From Methylomonas albis (lineage in GTDB: Bacteria; Pseudomonadota; Gammaproteobacteria; Methylococcales; Methylomonadaceae), in contig NZ_JACXSS010000001.1 in assembly GCF_014850955.1 (NCBI RefSeq), forward strand, positions 1,612,001 to 1,676,000: a DNA stretch of 64,000 nt, given 5' to 3'. The position numbers and the translations under genes were made by a program. Below are positions 34,228-43,087 of this stretch, in pieces. The notes below the pieces were generated by a model. That model was not told the DNA's origin. It saw only the letters and a list, made by a program, of their open reading frames with translations, and did not search any database. The number at the start of each line of letters is the position of its first letter. Within the stretch, counting starts at the first letter, position 1.

Positions 34228-35955
34228 ATGAAAATGGCGAACAAAAAACAGCTGATAGCCTTGGCGCTATCCGGGCTGATCGGCACAGTGCAAGCCGGTG
34301 AAAAGGAAGAATTACTGAAACTGCGCAACACCACCACCAATTTGATCAAACAATTGGTCAAACAGGGCGTGATTACCGATAAAGCGGCGAACGAGATGAT
34401 CAAGCAAGCCGAAGTCGAAGCCGGCCAGCAAGTGGCTGAAGCCAAAGCTGCCGGTGTTAAGGAAGCGGTGCCGGCGGATGAAGTGCGGGTGGCGTATGTG
34501 CCGGATTTTGTGAAGGACGAGATTCGTCAGCAGGTGCGGACAGAGCTTCGCGAAGAGGTGGTCGGCGACGTGATGCAAAAGGCTAAGAGCGAGCAATGGG
34601 GTATGCCGAATGCATTGCCGGAGTGGACACGTAAGTTTAAATTGTCGGGTGATTTACGCTTGCGCGAGCAATCTGAATATTATCCCGCGGACAACACACA
34701 GTTTGTTTATGAAAACTTTCAGGCAATCAACGATAGGGGAGGTACCACTGCTGCCGCCGCAAACTCGGAGCAGTTTGTCGATGTTAACAAAGACAGGCAC
34801 CGACTTCGCGAAAGATTACGATTGGGCATTGATGCCAATGTGGCCGAGGGTTTGGACGCTGGAGTTCGTTTGGCGACCGGGAATATCAGAAACCCGACAT
34901 CAACAAACCAAACATTGGGGAATTACGGTGATCGCTACGAATTCAGACTTGATCGTGCGTTTCTTAAATACGATTTAAAAGATGACAGCAAATTCAACTG
35001 GTTGACTTTGGCGGGTGGCCGGATTGCAAATCCTTTCTTTACCGGCGGTAGCGAGTTGGTGTGGGATGAGGACTTGTCCTTTGAGGGGGCGGCAGCTACA
35101 GTGCGCCACCGTTTTGGTGGCTCGGGCAGTCTTGGCGATATAGGCAATAGTGGGCCTACGATGTTTGCTACAGTGGGCGCTTTCCCTCTGCAAGAAACCG
35201 CTTTGAGCACCAAGGATAAATGGTTATTTGGTGGTCAAGCAGGTGTCGACTGGGGTTTCGCTAATCAGGATAATTTAAAAATCGGCGTGGGTTATTTTGA
35301 TTATCGTAATACTCAAGCAAGGCCGAATACTAATGTTGCCGGTAATTATGCGTGTAATCTGAATAATGCCGACAATAACTTCTCCAGACCTGACTATATG
35401 CAGTTAGGTAATACGTTGACTACTGTCTGTAGAGACACTGCCGACACTACTCTCAAAGGATTGGTGGGACTTGCTTCCGACTACAATATAGTCAACATTA
35501 ATGCCTTATACGATATGGCTATATTTTCCCCAGTTCATCTTAAACTGAGTGCTGATTTTGCCAAGAATATCGGCTTTAGCTTGCGGGATATTAAAAGTCG
35601 CTACGGAAACCCTGGTTACTTAAGTTGGTTTTCGAATGGTTACGGTGATCCGAACAAAGCCCAAACCACTGCTTGGCAGGTACGTGCCGATTTGGGTTGG
35701 ACAAAAGTTGATGTGCCTGGTAACTGGAGCGTGTTCACTATGTACAAACATCTGGAGCGCGATGCTGTTCTGGATGCTTATACCGATTCCGATTTCCATC
35801 TTGGGGGAACCAATGTCAAGGGTTGGGTGATTGGCGGTAACTACGGGTTGATGAAAAACGTCTGGTTGACTGGTCGTTGGTTGAGCGGCGATGTGATTAA
35901 CGGTCCACGTTATGGCGTCGATATGCTGCAAATCGATGTGAATACACGTTTCTAG
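34228..35955 (+). CDS. Putative outer-membrane porin, 575 aa
   Basis: Signal peptide of about 23 residues ends in VQA. A helical region (residues 25-125, rich in Glu/Lys/Ala: LRNTTTNLIKQLVKQGVITDKAANEMIKQAE) recalls the periplasmic N-terminal part of Porin_5-type proteins. A beta-barrel of about 430 residues follows (KLSGDLRLREQSEYY, FRLDRAFLKYDL, LAGGRIANPFF, NWSVFTMYKHLERDA), ending in the aromatic TRF. Its N-terminal coiled coil could contact peptidoglycan or the TonB complex. No substrate can be read from the sequence. It lies 11 bases after the TonB gene. ATG 34234, two codons in, is an equally possible start. Confidence 0.82.
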   Translation: MKMANKKQLIALALSGLIGTVQAGEKEELLKLRNTTTNLIKQLVKQGVITDKAANEMIKQAEVEAGQQVAEAKAAGVKEAVPADEVRVAYVPDFVKDEIRQQVRTELREEVVGDVMQKAKSEQWGMPNALPEWTRKFKLSGDLRLREQSEYYPADNTQFVYENFQAINDRGGTTAAAANSEQFVDVNKDRHRLRERLRLGIDANVAEGLDAGVRLATGNIRNPTSTNQTLGNYGDRYEFRLDRAFLKYDLKDDSKFNWLTLAGGRIANPFFTGGSELVWDEDLSFEGAAATVRHRFGGSGSLGDIGNSGPTMFATVGAFPLQETALSTKDKWLFGGQAGVDWGFANQDNLKIGVGYFDYRNTQARPNTNVAGNYACNLNNADNNFSRPDYMQLGNTLTTVCRDTADTTLKGLVGLASDYNIVNINALYDMAIFSPVHLKLSADFAKNIGFSLRDIKSRYGNPGYLSWFSNGYGDPNKAQTTAWQVRADLGWTKVDVPGNWSVFTMYKHLERDAVLDAYTDSDFHLGGTNVKGWVIGGNYGLMKNVWLTGRWLSGDVINGPRYGVDMLQIDVNTRF

Positions 35956-35963
35956 GTGGTTAC

Positions 35964-36629
35964 ATGAGACAAGCTATAAAACTAAAGGCTTTAATGGTCT
36001 TAGTTACGCTCGCTATCGCCTCTGCAAATTTACACGCTGCTCCCCGCGAATCCGGGAAGAATGACGCTGCTGTATTAAAGCTGCAAGCCATGGTGAAAAG
36101 TTTAACTGCTGAGCGCGACGCGGCGAAAGCGGAATCGGCCAAGTTAGCCGAGGAATTGCAGCAGCTTGAGTCTTTGAAAAAAGCCCATTCGGCGGCGGTC
36201 GCGGCTAAGGAGCAAATCAGCAGTGAATTATCGGCGCAGAGAAGTTCCAACGGCGAGGTGCGTGAGCGTTTGGAGAAAACCAATGCCAGATTGCTGGAAG
36301 TAATCGAAAAGCATAAGGAGGTCAGCCAGGCCAAGGCAGATTTAACTGCGCAATTAGGCGCATTAAACAGTAAGCAGCAAGCAACCGAGCAGCAGTTGGC
36401 TGTTTGCGATACGCACAATGTCAAGCTTTATGAGTCCGCAAAGGAGTTGCTGGAACGCTATGAACACAAGGGTGCGTTGGCGAGTGTGCTGCAGAATGAA
36501 GCCCTATTACAATTCAATAGCGTCGAGATGGAAACCATAGTTCAAGACTATGAGGACAAGTTGAGTGCCGGTAAACTTCAAAAACAATCCGCTGCGGATT
36601 CCGCCGTAGCGCCGGCTGGCGTCCAATAG
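35964..36629 (+). CDS. Periplasmic coiled-coil protein of unknown function, 221 aa
   Basis: Signal peptide of about 27 residues ends LHA. From residue 36 to about 150 the chain is almost pure heptad-repeat coiled coil (Ala/Glu/Lys/Gln/Leu, for example SLTAERDAAKAESAKLAEELQQLESLKK). The C-terminal part (CDTHNVKLYESAKELLERYEHKGALASVLQNEALLQFNSVEMETIVQDYEDKL) looks globular-helical. No named family recognised. Last gene of the ExbB-ExbD-TonB-porin operon, 8 bases after the porin; it may be a periplasmic scaffold for that complex. Confidence 0.7.
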   Translation: MRQAIKLKALMVLVTLAIASANLHAAPRESGKNDAAVLKLQAMVKSLTAERDAAKAESAKLAEELQQLESLKKAHSAAVAAKEQISSELSAQRSSNGEVRERLEKTNARLLEVIEKHKEVSQAKADLTAQLGALNSKQQATEQQLAVCDTHNVKLYESAKELLERYEHKGALASVLQNEALLQFNSVEMETIVQDYEDKLSAGKLQKQSAADSAVAPAGVQ

Positions 36630-36640
36630 CCTTTCTACTC

Positions 36641-36663
36641 AGGTGCGGCAACATGCCGCACCT
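36641..36663 (+). terminator. Perfect hairpin after the ExbB operon
   Basis: AGGTGCGGCA (36641-36650) pairs with TGCCGCACCT (36654-36663) around a 3-base loop, 12 bases after the last stop. No T-tract. Probably terminates or stabilises the operon mRNA. Confidence 0.7.
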
Positions 36664-36783
36664 TGCCATCAGTCAATTTATCCAAAGCCTTAAGGTTTGC
36701 CGGCGTAAATACGTTAAAATCCCCAAAAGCGGCGCTCCCCCAAGGCAGCTAAATAATCAAACGCAAGAATTATCGAGAGACTA

Positions 36784-39171
36784 ATGACAACGAAACAAAA
36801 TTTTTTAAAAAATCTAGGCATTGTTGTGTTATCGACCGGCTTGGTGGCCTGTAACGGCGCCGATGAACGGAAAGCGAAATACATGGAAGAAGGCAAACAG
36901 CTCTATCAAGCGGGTGATTATGACAAAGCGTTGCTTGCCTATAAAAACGTGCTGCAAATCGATCCCAAGGATTGGGAAACTCACTTCCAAATTGCGGAAG
37001 CGCTAAGTAAACAAGGCAAAATCGAAAATGCTTTTAAGGAATACAGTACCGTCGTTGCCGGCAATGAAAATCATGTGATGGCGCGGGTTCGGGTTGGTCA
37101 GTTGTTATTGTTGAATCGAGCGGTAGACGATGCGGAAAAAATGGTCGGCGAAGCGCTGGCCAAGGAACCGGATAATGTCGAGGCGTTGGTATTGTTCGCC
37201 GGCGTACAAGCAGCCAAAAATAACAGCGACGGCGCGATTATGACGGTGGAGCGCGCCTTGAAAAACAGTCCGGACGATGTACCGGCTACCTTGATGATGG
37301 CTTCCATTAAGGCTCGCTTGGATAAAGTCGACGAAGCGATTGCATTATTGAAGCAAGCTATTGAAAAGAAAACCGATAATGTTGCGTTGCGCAGTATGTT
37401 GGCCGGCTTATACGCTAAAAACAACCAGATCGCTGACGCGGAAGCGATGTTGGCGGAAATTGTCAAGCTGGAACCCCAGCAGTTACAGCATTACCGCACT
37501 TTAGCCTTGTTCCAGGTCGGTACCAAACAAGTCGATAAAGCCGAAGCAACTTTACGCGATGCGGTAAGCAAGTTGCCGGATAACGATACCGCCAAGACTT
37601 ATTTAGTCGATTTCCTGTTGGAAAAACGCAGTCCGGAAGTGGCTATTGCCGAGCTGCTGCCAATGATAGAGCAAAAGCCGCAAGCGTATGAGTTGAAATT
37701 CAAGCTAGCCAATATCCAGCTTTCCCAAAAGGAAGTCGATAAAGCTGAAGCGACTATGAAAGAAGTGGTAGAACAGGATAAGTTGGGACCAAACGGTATT
37801 ACCGCGCGAAATAAGTTGGCTGCGTTGTATGCGATGACCAAACGCGGCGACGAGGCTAAAGGTTTAATTAAGGAAGTATTGGCTAACAATCCGCGTGATG
37901 CCGAGGCTTTGACTCTGCGCGGCCAATTTGCCTTGGGTGAAAATAAAATTCCCGATGCGATTGCCGATTTTCGCTCGGTATTGGTTGATCAACCCAATAA
38001 TATTGGAGTGTTGAAAATGCTGGCTGCGGCTCATCTTCGTAACAACGAAGACGAACTGGCTAGAGAGAACATGGAAAAAGTGGTCGCTGCCGCGCCGGGC
38101 GACGAGACCGCTCGGCTGGATTTGGTGAGCTTACATCTGAAAGCAGGGCATCAGGATCAGGCAAAACAACAGATTGAAGCGCTGATGAAAGCTAATCCGA
38201 AAAGCCTAAAAGGCTTGGAAGCGATGTTTAAGATTGAGTTGTCGCAAAAGCATTGGGATAAGGCGCAGGACATCGCCAAACAGGTACAGCAGCTATCCGA
38301 TAAAGATGCCACCGGGTTTTATATGTCCGGTTTGGGTTATCAGGCGGAAGGTAAGTTGGAAGCCAGCACAGAAGCGTTTCAACAGGCTCTGACGCGTAAG
38401 CCCGATGCGATAGAGCCTTTGACCGAAATGGTAAAAAGTTATCTGGTATTGAAGCAATCGGACAAGGCTATCGGTAAATTACAGCAAGTCATCAAACAGC
38501 AACCGGATCATTTTATTGCTTATAACCTGATGGGTGGTGCTTACCTGAACGAGCAAAAGTTTGGGGAAGCCAAAACAGCTTATACCAAAGCTACCAGCAT
38601 TAAACCGGACTGGTATAGCCCTTACCGAAATTTGGCATTGATCGAACTGGCGCAAAAAAACCAAGCTGAAGCGATCAATATTTATAAAAAGGGTATCGAG
38701 AAAACTAACGGCGCGTTGGAGTTGGTCGATGACTTGGCACGTTTGTATCATCGTGATGGTCAACATGAGCAAGTTCTGGCGCTTTACGAGGAGTCTTACA
38801 AGTTGCATCCGAATTCGGTGGTTGCAGTTAATAACCTGGCCAGTTACTTATCGGACTTTTCATCCACTCCCGAAAGTTTGGAGCGCGCGGCCAAGCTGGC
38901 TGAGCCTTTATTGCAGACCAATAATCCTAACATGATGGATACAGCTGCTTGGGTTGCGTACAAACAAGGCAATTACGACAAGGCCAAAGAGATTATGTTG
39001 AAGGTGATCGAGCGCGATCCGCAATCTCCGATCAGCAATTATCATTTGGGTATGGTCTATTTCAAGCAAAATGACCCAGTCAAAGCTCGCGAGTATTTGC
39101 AAAAAGCGGTCGATAAAAAAGTCGAATTCGACGGCTTGAATGAAGCGAAGGATGTTTTGAGTAAACTCTGA
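36784..39171 (+). CDS. prsT: PrsT-like TPR lipoprotein of the PEP-CTERM/exopolysaccharide system, 795 aa
   Basis: Long TPR lipoprotein. The N-terminus has a lipoprotein signal with lipobox LVAC (Cys23). From residue 30 on, the chain consists of about 20 tetratricopeptide repeats, for example EEGKQLYQAGDYDKALLAYKNVLQIDP and later YNLMGGAYLNEQKFGEAKTAYTKATSIKP. Length and architecture match the PEP-CTERM-system TPR lipoprotein family (PrsT), usually encoded with exosortase and exopolysaccharide genes. It faces, across a terminator, the kinase/chain-length/export genes on the other strand, which supports that role. Such proteins are thought to scaffold polysaccharide secretion. GAGAG precedes the ATG. 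Confidence 0.88.
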   Translation: MTTKQNFLKNLGIVVLSTGLVACNGADERKAKYMEEGKQLYQAGDYDKALLAYKNVLQIDPKDWETHFQIAEALSKQGKIENAFKEYSTVVAGNENHVMARVRVGQLLLLNRAVDDAEKMVGEALAKEPDNVEALVLFAGVQAAKNNSDGAIMTVERALKNSPDDVPATLMMASIKARLDKVDEAIALLKQAIEKKTDNVALRSMLAGLYAKNNQIADAEAMLAEIVKLEPQQLQHYRTLALFQVGTKQVDKAEATLRDAVSKLPDNDTAKTYLVDFLLEKRSPEVAIAELLPMIEQKPQAYELKFKLANIQLSQKEVDKAEATMKEVVEQDKLGPNGITARNKLAALYAMTKRGDEAKGLIKEVLANNPRDAEALTLRGQFALGENKIPDAIADFRSVLVDQPNNIGVLKMLAAAHLRNNEDELARENMEKVVAAAPGDETARLDLVSLHLKAGHQDQAKQQIEALMKANPKSLKGLEAMFKIELSQKHWDKAQDIAKQVQQLSDKDATGFYMSGLGYQAEGKLEASTEAFQQALTRKPDAIEPLTEMVKSYLVLKQSDKAIGKLQQVIKQQPDHFIAYNLMGGAYLNEQKFGEAKTAYTKATSIKPDWYSPYRNLALIELAQKNQAEAINIYKKGIEKTNGALELVDDLARLYHRDGQHEQVLALYEESYKLHPNSVVAVNNLASYLSDFSSTPESLERAAKLAEPLLQTNNPNMMDTAAWVAYKQGNYDKAKEIMLKVIERDPQSPISNYHLGMVYFKQNDPVKAREYLQKAVDKKVEFDGLNEAKDVLSKL

Positions 39172-39183
39172 TAGAAAAGCAAG

Positions 39184-39210
39184 GACGTGGCTACCTTCGG
39201 TAGCCACGTC
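39184..39210. terminator. Bidirectional terminator between prsT and the kinase-like gene
   Basis: A perfect 12-bp stem GACGTGGCTACC (39184-39195) / GGTAGCCACGTC (39199-39210) with a TTC loop lies between two convergent genes (stops at 39171 and 39219). It can serve both strands. Confidence 0.85.
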
Positions 39211-39218
39211 AAGCCTGT

Positions 39219-39998
39219 TTAAACTTCGGTATAGCTGATTTTATTGTCGGTAGCTTTATTGAATACCGTCCCCAGTACGTTGGTATCTTTCAACAAAGAG
39301 GCCGCGTGCTTTAATTGATCGGTCTTGGTATGACCTTCGTCGATCACTAGCAACACACAATCCACATAAGGCGAAAAGCCTAGCGTATCGTCGTGCGATA
39401 GAATCGGCGGCATATCGAAAATAATGATGCGCGATGGGTAACGGCTTTTTAGTTCGTTAACCAGCCTTACCATCTTGGGCGAGCGCAGCATCTCGGTTGA
39501 ATTAAACAAAGGTTTGCCGGCCGGCAGGACTACCAAGCGTTCTATGCCGGGATTAATCAGCATCGAGCTTAATTCGGTATCGTTCAGCAAATAGTCGCTC
39601 AGTCCCGCACTGGGTTGAATACCGAATAATTTGTTGACGCTGGGGTTCTGGAAGTTGGCATCGACCAGCAAGGCAGTGCGGTCAAGCTCCATCGCCATGC
39701 TGATGGCTAAATTCACCGCGGTTAAGCTATTGCCGGTGCCTTCACCGGTGCTGGTGATAGCCATGGTCTTCCATTCCATCGCGTCCATTTGCTGTAAGCA
39801 GCGGGTGCGCAGCATTCTGTAGGATTCCAGCCATTTACCGGGCAAGGCCGCCGAAATTATCCGGTTTTGCTTTAGTAAGTTTTGATCCGGACTATGCACC
39901 CGAGTTTTGGTGTAAGCGATACTGACTTTGTCGCCCGGTTGGTTAGCTAAGGCGGCGGCCGGATTGTTTTTTTCCACCAGGTTTTCAATGGGGTTCAT
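39219..39998 (-). CDS. CpsD/EpsG-like tyrosine-kinase-family protein with atypical P-loop, 259 aa
   Basis: Belongs to the bacterial tyrosine kinase (ParA/MinD-fold) family that partners Wzz-type chain-length proteins. Walker A' LLVDANFQNPS (about 110-120) and the later IIIFDMPPIL Walker B are clear. The P-loop at 83-91 reads STGEGTGNS, where the usual form is PGEGKS/T; the catalytic lysine is replaced by Thr-Gly. The C-terminal Tyr-rich tail of active autokinases is reduced to a single tyrosine (KISYTEV). It may thus be weakly active or a nucleotide-independent regulator. It lies 18 bases after the chain-length gene and is transcribed last in this four-gene minus-strand set. Confidence 0.8.
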   Translation of the reverse strand: MNPIENLVEKNNPAAALANQPGDKVSIAYTKTRVHSPDQNLLKQNRIISAALPGKWLESYRMLRTRCLQQMDAMEWKTMAITSTGEGTGNSLTAVNLAISMAMELDRTALLVDANFQNPSVNKLFGIQPSAGLSDYLLNDTELSSMLINPGIERLVVLPAGKPLFNSTEMLRSPKMVRLVNELKSRYPSRIIIFDMPPILSHDDTLGFSPYVDCVLLVIDEGHTKTDQLKHAASLLKDTNVLGTVFNKATDNKISYTEV

Positions 39999-40016
39999 GA
40001 GTTTTCCCTTAAATGA

Positions 40017-41759
40017 TTAATTGCCCACGACACGTAGTAATTTGTACCAAAATACATCAAGCGGCATGACAATAAAATGAAATGCAACGATAGCCAGAAT
40101 GCCGGTTATTCCAGCACCTATCAACAGCATACGTCGTTCGTTTTTATGGTCTTGTTGTTCTTTCTTGCTTTCAAAATAGGGTATCGAAGCTAAAGGTTCC
40201 ACGCCTAGAATTGCGGCGACCGCTTTGGGGCTGTTGATGGTGGAATCGAGCATTTCGGTCAATGCCACTGCGCCAAAGCCGCTGGCTAAGGCCAAAACCA
40301 TACCCAGTACCATAATAGCAATTCGATTGGGGCTAACCGGTTCAAGCGGCTCTTGCGGCGGATCAATTAAGGTAAAACGCTCGCCTTTTCTTTCCATCTC
40401 CAATTGTTGCGAGATTTGCGCTTCCATCTCGCGGGTACTCACTTCCCGGTAGCGTATATTGGTATTATCCAGATCCTGAATCAAATCCATATATTCTTTT
40501 TCAACTAATGGCGATTGACGCAAGCTTTGGCGCAACTCTTCCATTTTATTTTGCACGCGGCCGCGGGTGAAATTCAAAGACTCGATTTCAGTATTTACCG
40601 AAGCCAGCTGGGATTTTAAGGTGATATAGGCTGGATTATCGGGTTGCATATTGGTGTTGCTGTAATCGCTTTGTTTGGCATCATTCAAGCTTTGTTGCAA
40701 AGCGGAGATTTGTTTTTGCAGTTTCACAACGTCCGGATGTTTGTCGGAATACTGTTTCAATAGCAAGGCCAGCTCCGCCTTTCTATCTGTCAGCTCACCG
40801 TTCATTGCGTTTAGATCGGTGTTGGAGCCAATTTCTTTCTGTAAAGAATCGATCTCGCGTTTGATTTTGATGACATCCGGATGGCTGGCGGAGTGGCTGG
40901 ATAAGACCGATGGATATTGCGATTGCAGTTCTTTCAAACGGTCTTTCATATCGAACACCCGATTACCTACGGCATTGGTAGCCATGGCATTCGGGTCGAT
41001 TTGCGCTAACTCACCTTCGAGATAGTAACGCCTATCTTGCAGTGTCCGTTCTTGGGTATCCAATTGCAACAACTGGTTGCTCAAAGAGGTCAGTTCTTGC
41101 TGATTCAAGGCACTGATTTGCGGCAGTTGGTTCAGGTTTTTTTCCTTGAACGTGGCCAAGCTTTGCTGGATTTCTTGGATTTTGACTTTCAGACGTTTTG
41201 ATTCTTCGCTTAAAAACAATGCTGCATTCTCGGCTGATTCGGTGCGCGATTTAATGTTTTCCTTCAGAAACAGAGAGGTTAATTCGTTTGCGACTTTTTG
41301 CGCAAGCGTTGGCGATCTGTCGTCGAATGTCAGCGTGAACGCGATGGTGGCTTGTTGGGAGGGGCCGCTTTTGTTGTTGGCAACGTCGGCACTGATCGTT
41401 TCCACTTTTATGCTTTTACGCATTTTCTCCAGAATCACTTCTTCCGGCTTTTTTTGACGTTGGTCGGCGTAAAGATCGTATTTCTTGATGATCTCGGTCA
41501 AGTTAGGTCGGGTCATGATTCGCTGGCTGATCATCTGAATCCGTTGCTCCGCGAAAGTGGTGACGGTGGAATGCACCAGTTCGGCGGGGATTTCTTGCGC
41601 TTCGATCAGGATGGTAGAAGTGGAACGGTACACAGCCGGTAACAGCACTGCCAAAACGATGCTGATTAGCGCGATTATTAGAAAGGGGACAATCAAAAAC
41701 CTTCTACGTCGTTTGATGATTTTTAGATAGTCCTTGATGTCGATGGCTTGATTTTCCAC
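40017..41759 (-). CDS. Wzz/GumC-type polysaccharide chain-length determinant, 580 aa
   Basis: Inner-membrane polysaccharide co-polymerase. N-terminal Wzz domain with a membrane helix at about residues 20-42 (FLIVPFLIIALISIVLAVLLP), a long periplasmic coiled coil at about 170-460, the GNVR-like segment near PLVEKEYMDLIQDLDNTNIRYREV, the Pro-rich Wzz signature LIDPPQEPLEPVSPNRIAI, and a second helix at about 480-500. A further hydrophobic helix sits near the C-terminus. It matches the PEP-CTERM-locus chain-length subfamily in layout. The kinase domain is encoded separately, just downstream. Confidence 0.93.
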   Translation of the reverse strand: MENQAIDIKDYLKIIKRRRRFLIVPFLIIALISIVLAVLLPAVYRSTSTILIEAQEIPAELVHSTVTTFAEQRIQMISQRIMTRPNLTEIIKKYDLYADQRQKKPEEVILEKMRKSIKVETISADVANNKSGPSQQATIAFTLTFDDRSPTLAQKVANELTSLFLKENIKSRTESAENAALFLSEESKRLKVKIQEIQQSLATFKEKNLNQLPQISALNQQELTSLSNQLLQLDTQERTLQDRRYYLEGELAQIDPNAMATNAVGNRVFDMKDRLKELQSQYPSVLSSHSASHPDVIKIKREIDSLQKEIGSNTDLNAMNGELTDRKAELALLLKQYSDKHPDVVKLQKQISALQQSLNDAKQSDYSNTNMQPDNPAYITLKSQLASVNTEIESLNFTRGRVQNKMEELRQSLRQSPLVEKEYMDLIQDLDNTNIRYREVSTREMEAQISQQLEMERKGERFTLIDPPQEPLEPVSPNRIAIMVLGMVLALASGFGAVALTEMLDSTINSPKAVAAILGVEPLASIPYFESKKEQQDHKNERRMLLIGAGITGILAIVAFHFIVMPLDVFWYKLLRVVGN

Positions 41760-41760
41760 G

Positions 41761-43062
41761 CTATTTCACCTGACGATTGATTTGCGGTTGATAAGAGAAT
41801 TGTAGTTGTACACTATCGCCAATTATGGTCTGCTTGTTTGATTCATACACTTGCTGGCGATAGCTATAGGACAGATCCAAATTGATTTCCGGCGTCCAGC
41901 GCCACTGAATATTCGGTGATAGGGTGATGTAAGTTCGGTTGTTACTAGTGCTGGTATTGTTGCTTAAAGTGGATACCGATTCGGATAATAAGTAATTGGC
42001 GTTGATACCCGTGGATAAGCGTTCGGTGAGATTGTAACGGCCCTGCCCAGAAAAGGTGGTTGAGGTTTGCTGCTGGCCGGTGCTGGCCGGATTGAGCTGT
42101 TGTCCGGCACTCAAGCTAAAATTGCCCCATTCGCTTTTGCGAGCCAAGCTTGCCGAAAACACGTTGCCCATGGTGTTTTTAGATAACGAAGACTGAGTAT
42201 TAAGCAGTGGCGAAGGGTTTGACGAACTTGTGAATTGGGTGCTTTCGGTTGTTGTGTCGCGGATACCTGCTGACAGTGCTAATTGAGTTTGTTCGTCAAA
42301 TAGATATTGCAGACCAGCCTGGTAGGTGAAAGTTGTAGATTTCTGACTAAAACCCGATGTTATGGGGATAAAGCCAAAGGCTAAGCCTGGGTTCTGATTA
42401 GCCGATTCGTAAACCGAATAAGCGCCCGTCAAATTGAACGAAAGGCGCTCGGTGTAGGCGTGGGTACCCGTTGTGGAAAATTGCTGATAGCTATAATCCG
42501 AGTAATTTAGGCTACTTGTTAAGCTGGGCTTCTTGTCATACGCCACGTCTGTGTAACTGTAACCCAATTGTATTGAGTTTTTTTCGCTCAGGTAATAGGT
42601 GAGCGTTGGGGCAACTGACTTGGTGTTTCTTGGTATTAGTCTCTGCACACCACCGCTTTCATTGATCTGAGTGGGATCGATTTGAGTGGGATCTTGTTGA
42701 GTATTGATCGAGGACTCTTCGGCGTAGCTTGCAACCAGATCGGTTTTGAAAAGTTCGCTTTGATATTTGTGGCTAAGGTTGACGAGCTTTTCGGAAAAAT
42801 CCAGTGCTGAGTCGCTACTGTAAATCAACTCATTCCATTTGAAGCGAGTATTCAGCTCATTATCGTCGGCAAGATATCCGAACATTACTCCAGGGGAAAT
42901 GGTGCTGATCAGATTGCTATGTGTTGGATGGACCTGCATGCGCACGTTGTCGTCGTAGCGCTCCTTAAAGCTGAATTCCGGTTTGAACAACAAATCCAGC
43001 GCATAGCCGTCGGTGCTGAATAAAACCAATGCGGGGAGCAAAAATTCCGTTTTTATCTTCAT
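41761..43062 (-). CDS. Outer-membrane beta-barrel protein of the exopolysaccharide locus, 433 aa
   Basis: Signal peptide of about 22 residues (ends YALD). The rest alternates polar and hydrophobic residues with many aromatic strand ends: FKPEFSFKERYDDNVRM, NSIQLGYSYTDVAYDK, ALSAGIRDTTTE, INLDLSYSYRQQVYE, typical of a large outer-membrane barrel. The YDDN motif near the N-terminus is shared by PEP-CTERM-system-associated barrels (TIGR03016-like). It sits between the Wza-like and the Wzz-like genes, so it is probably the outer-membrane pore or accessory barrel for polysaccharide export. It abuts the chain-length gene with a one-base gap. Confidence 0.78.
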   Translation of the reverse strand: MKIKTEFLLPALVLFSTDGYALDLLFKPEFSFKERYDDNVRMQVHPTHSNLISTISPGVMFGYLADDNELNTRFKWNELIYSSDSALDFSEKLVNLSHKYQSELFKTDLVASYAEESSINTQQDPTQIDPTQINESGGVQRLIPRNTKSVAPTLTYYLSEKNSIQLGYSYTDVAYDKKPSLTSSLNYSDYSYQQFSTTGTHAYTERLSFNLTGAYSVYESANQNPGLAFGFIPITSGFSQKSTTFTYQAGLQYLFDEQTQLALSAGIRDTTTESTQFTSSSNPSPLLNTQSSLSKNTMGNVFSASLARKSEWGNFSLSAGQQLNPASTGQQQTSTTFSGQGRYNLTERLSTGINANYLLSESVSTLSNNTSTSNNRTYITLSPNIQWRWTPEINLDLSYSYRQQVYESNKQTIIGDSVQLQFSYQPQINRQVK

Positions 43063-43087
43063 AGATAGTAGTTCTATCTAGTTCCGC

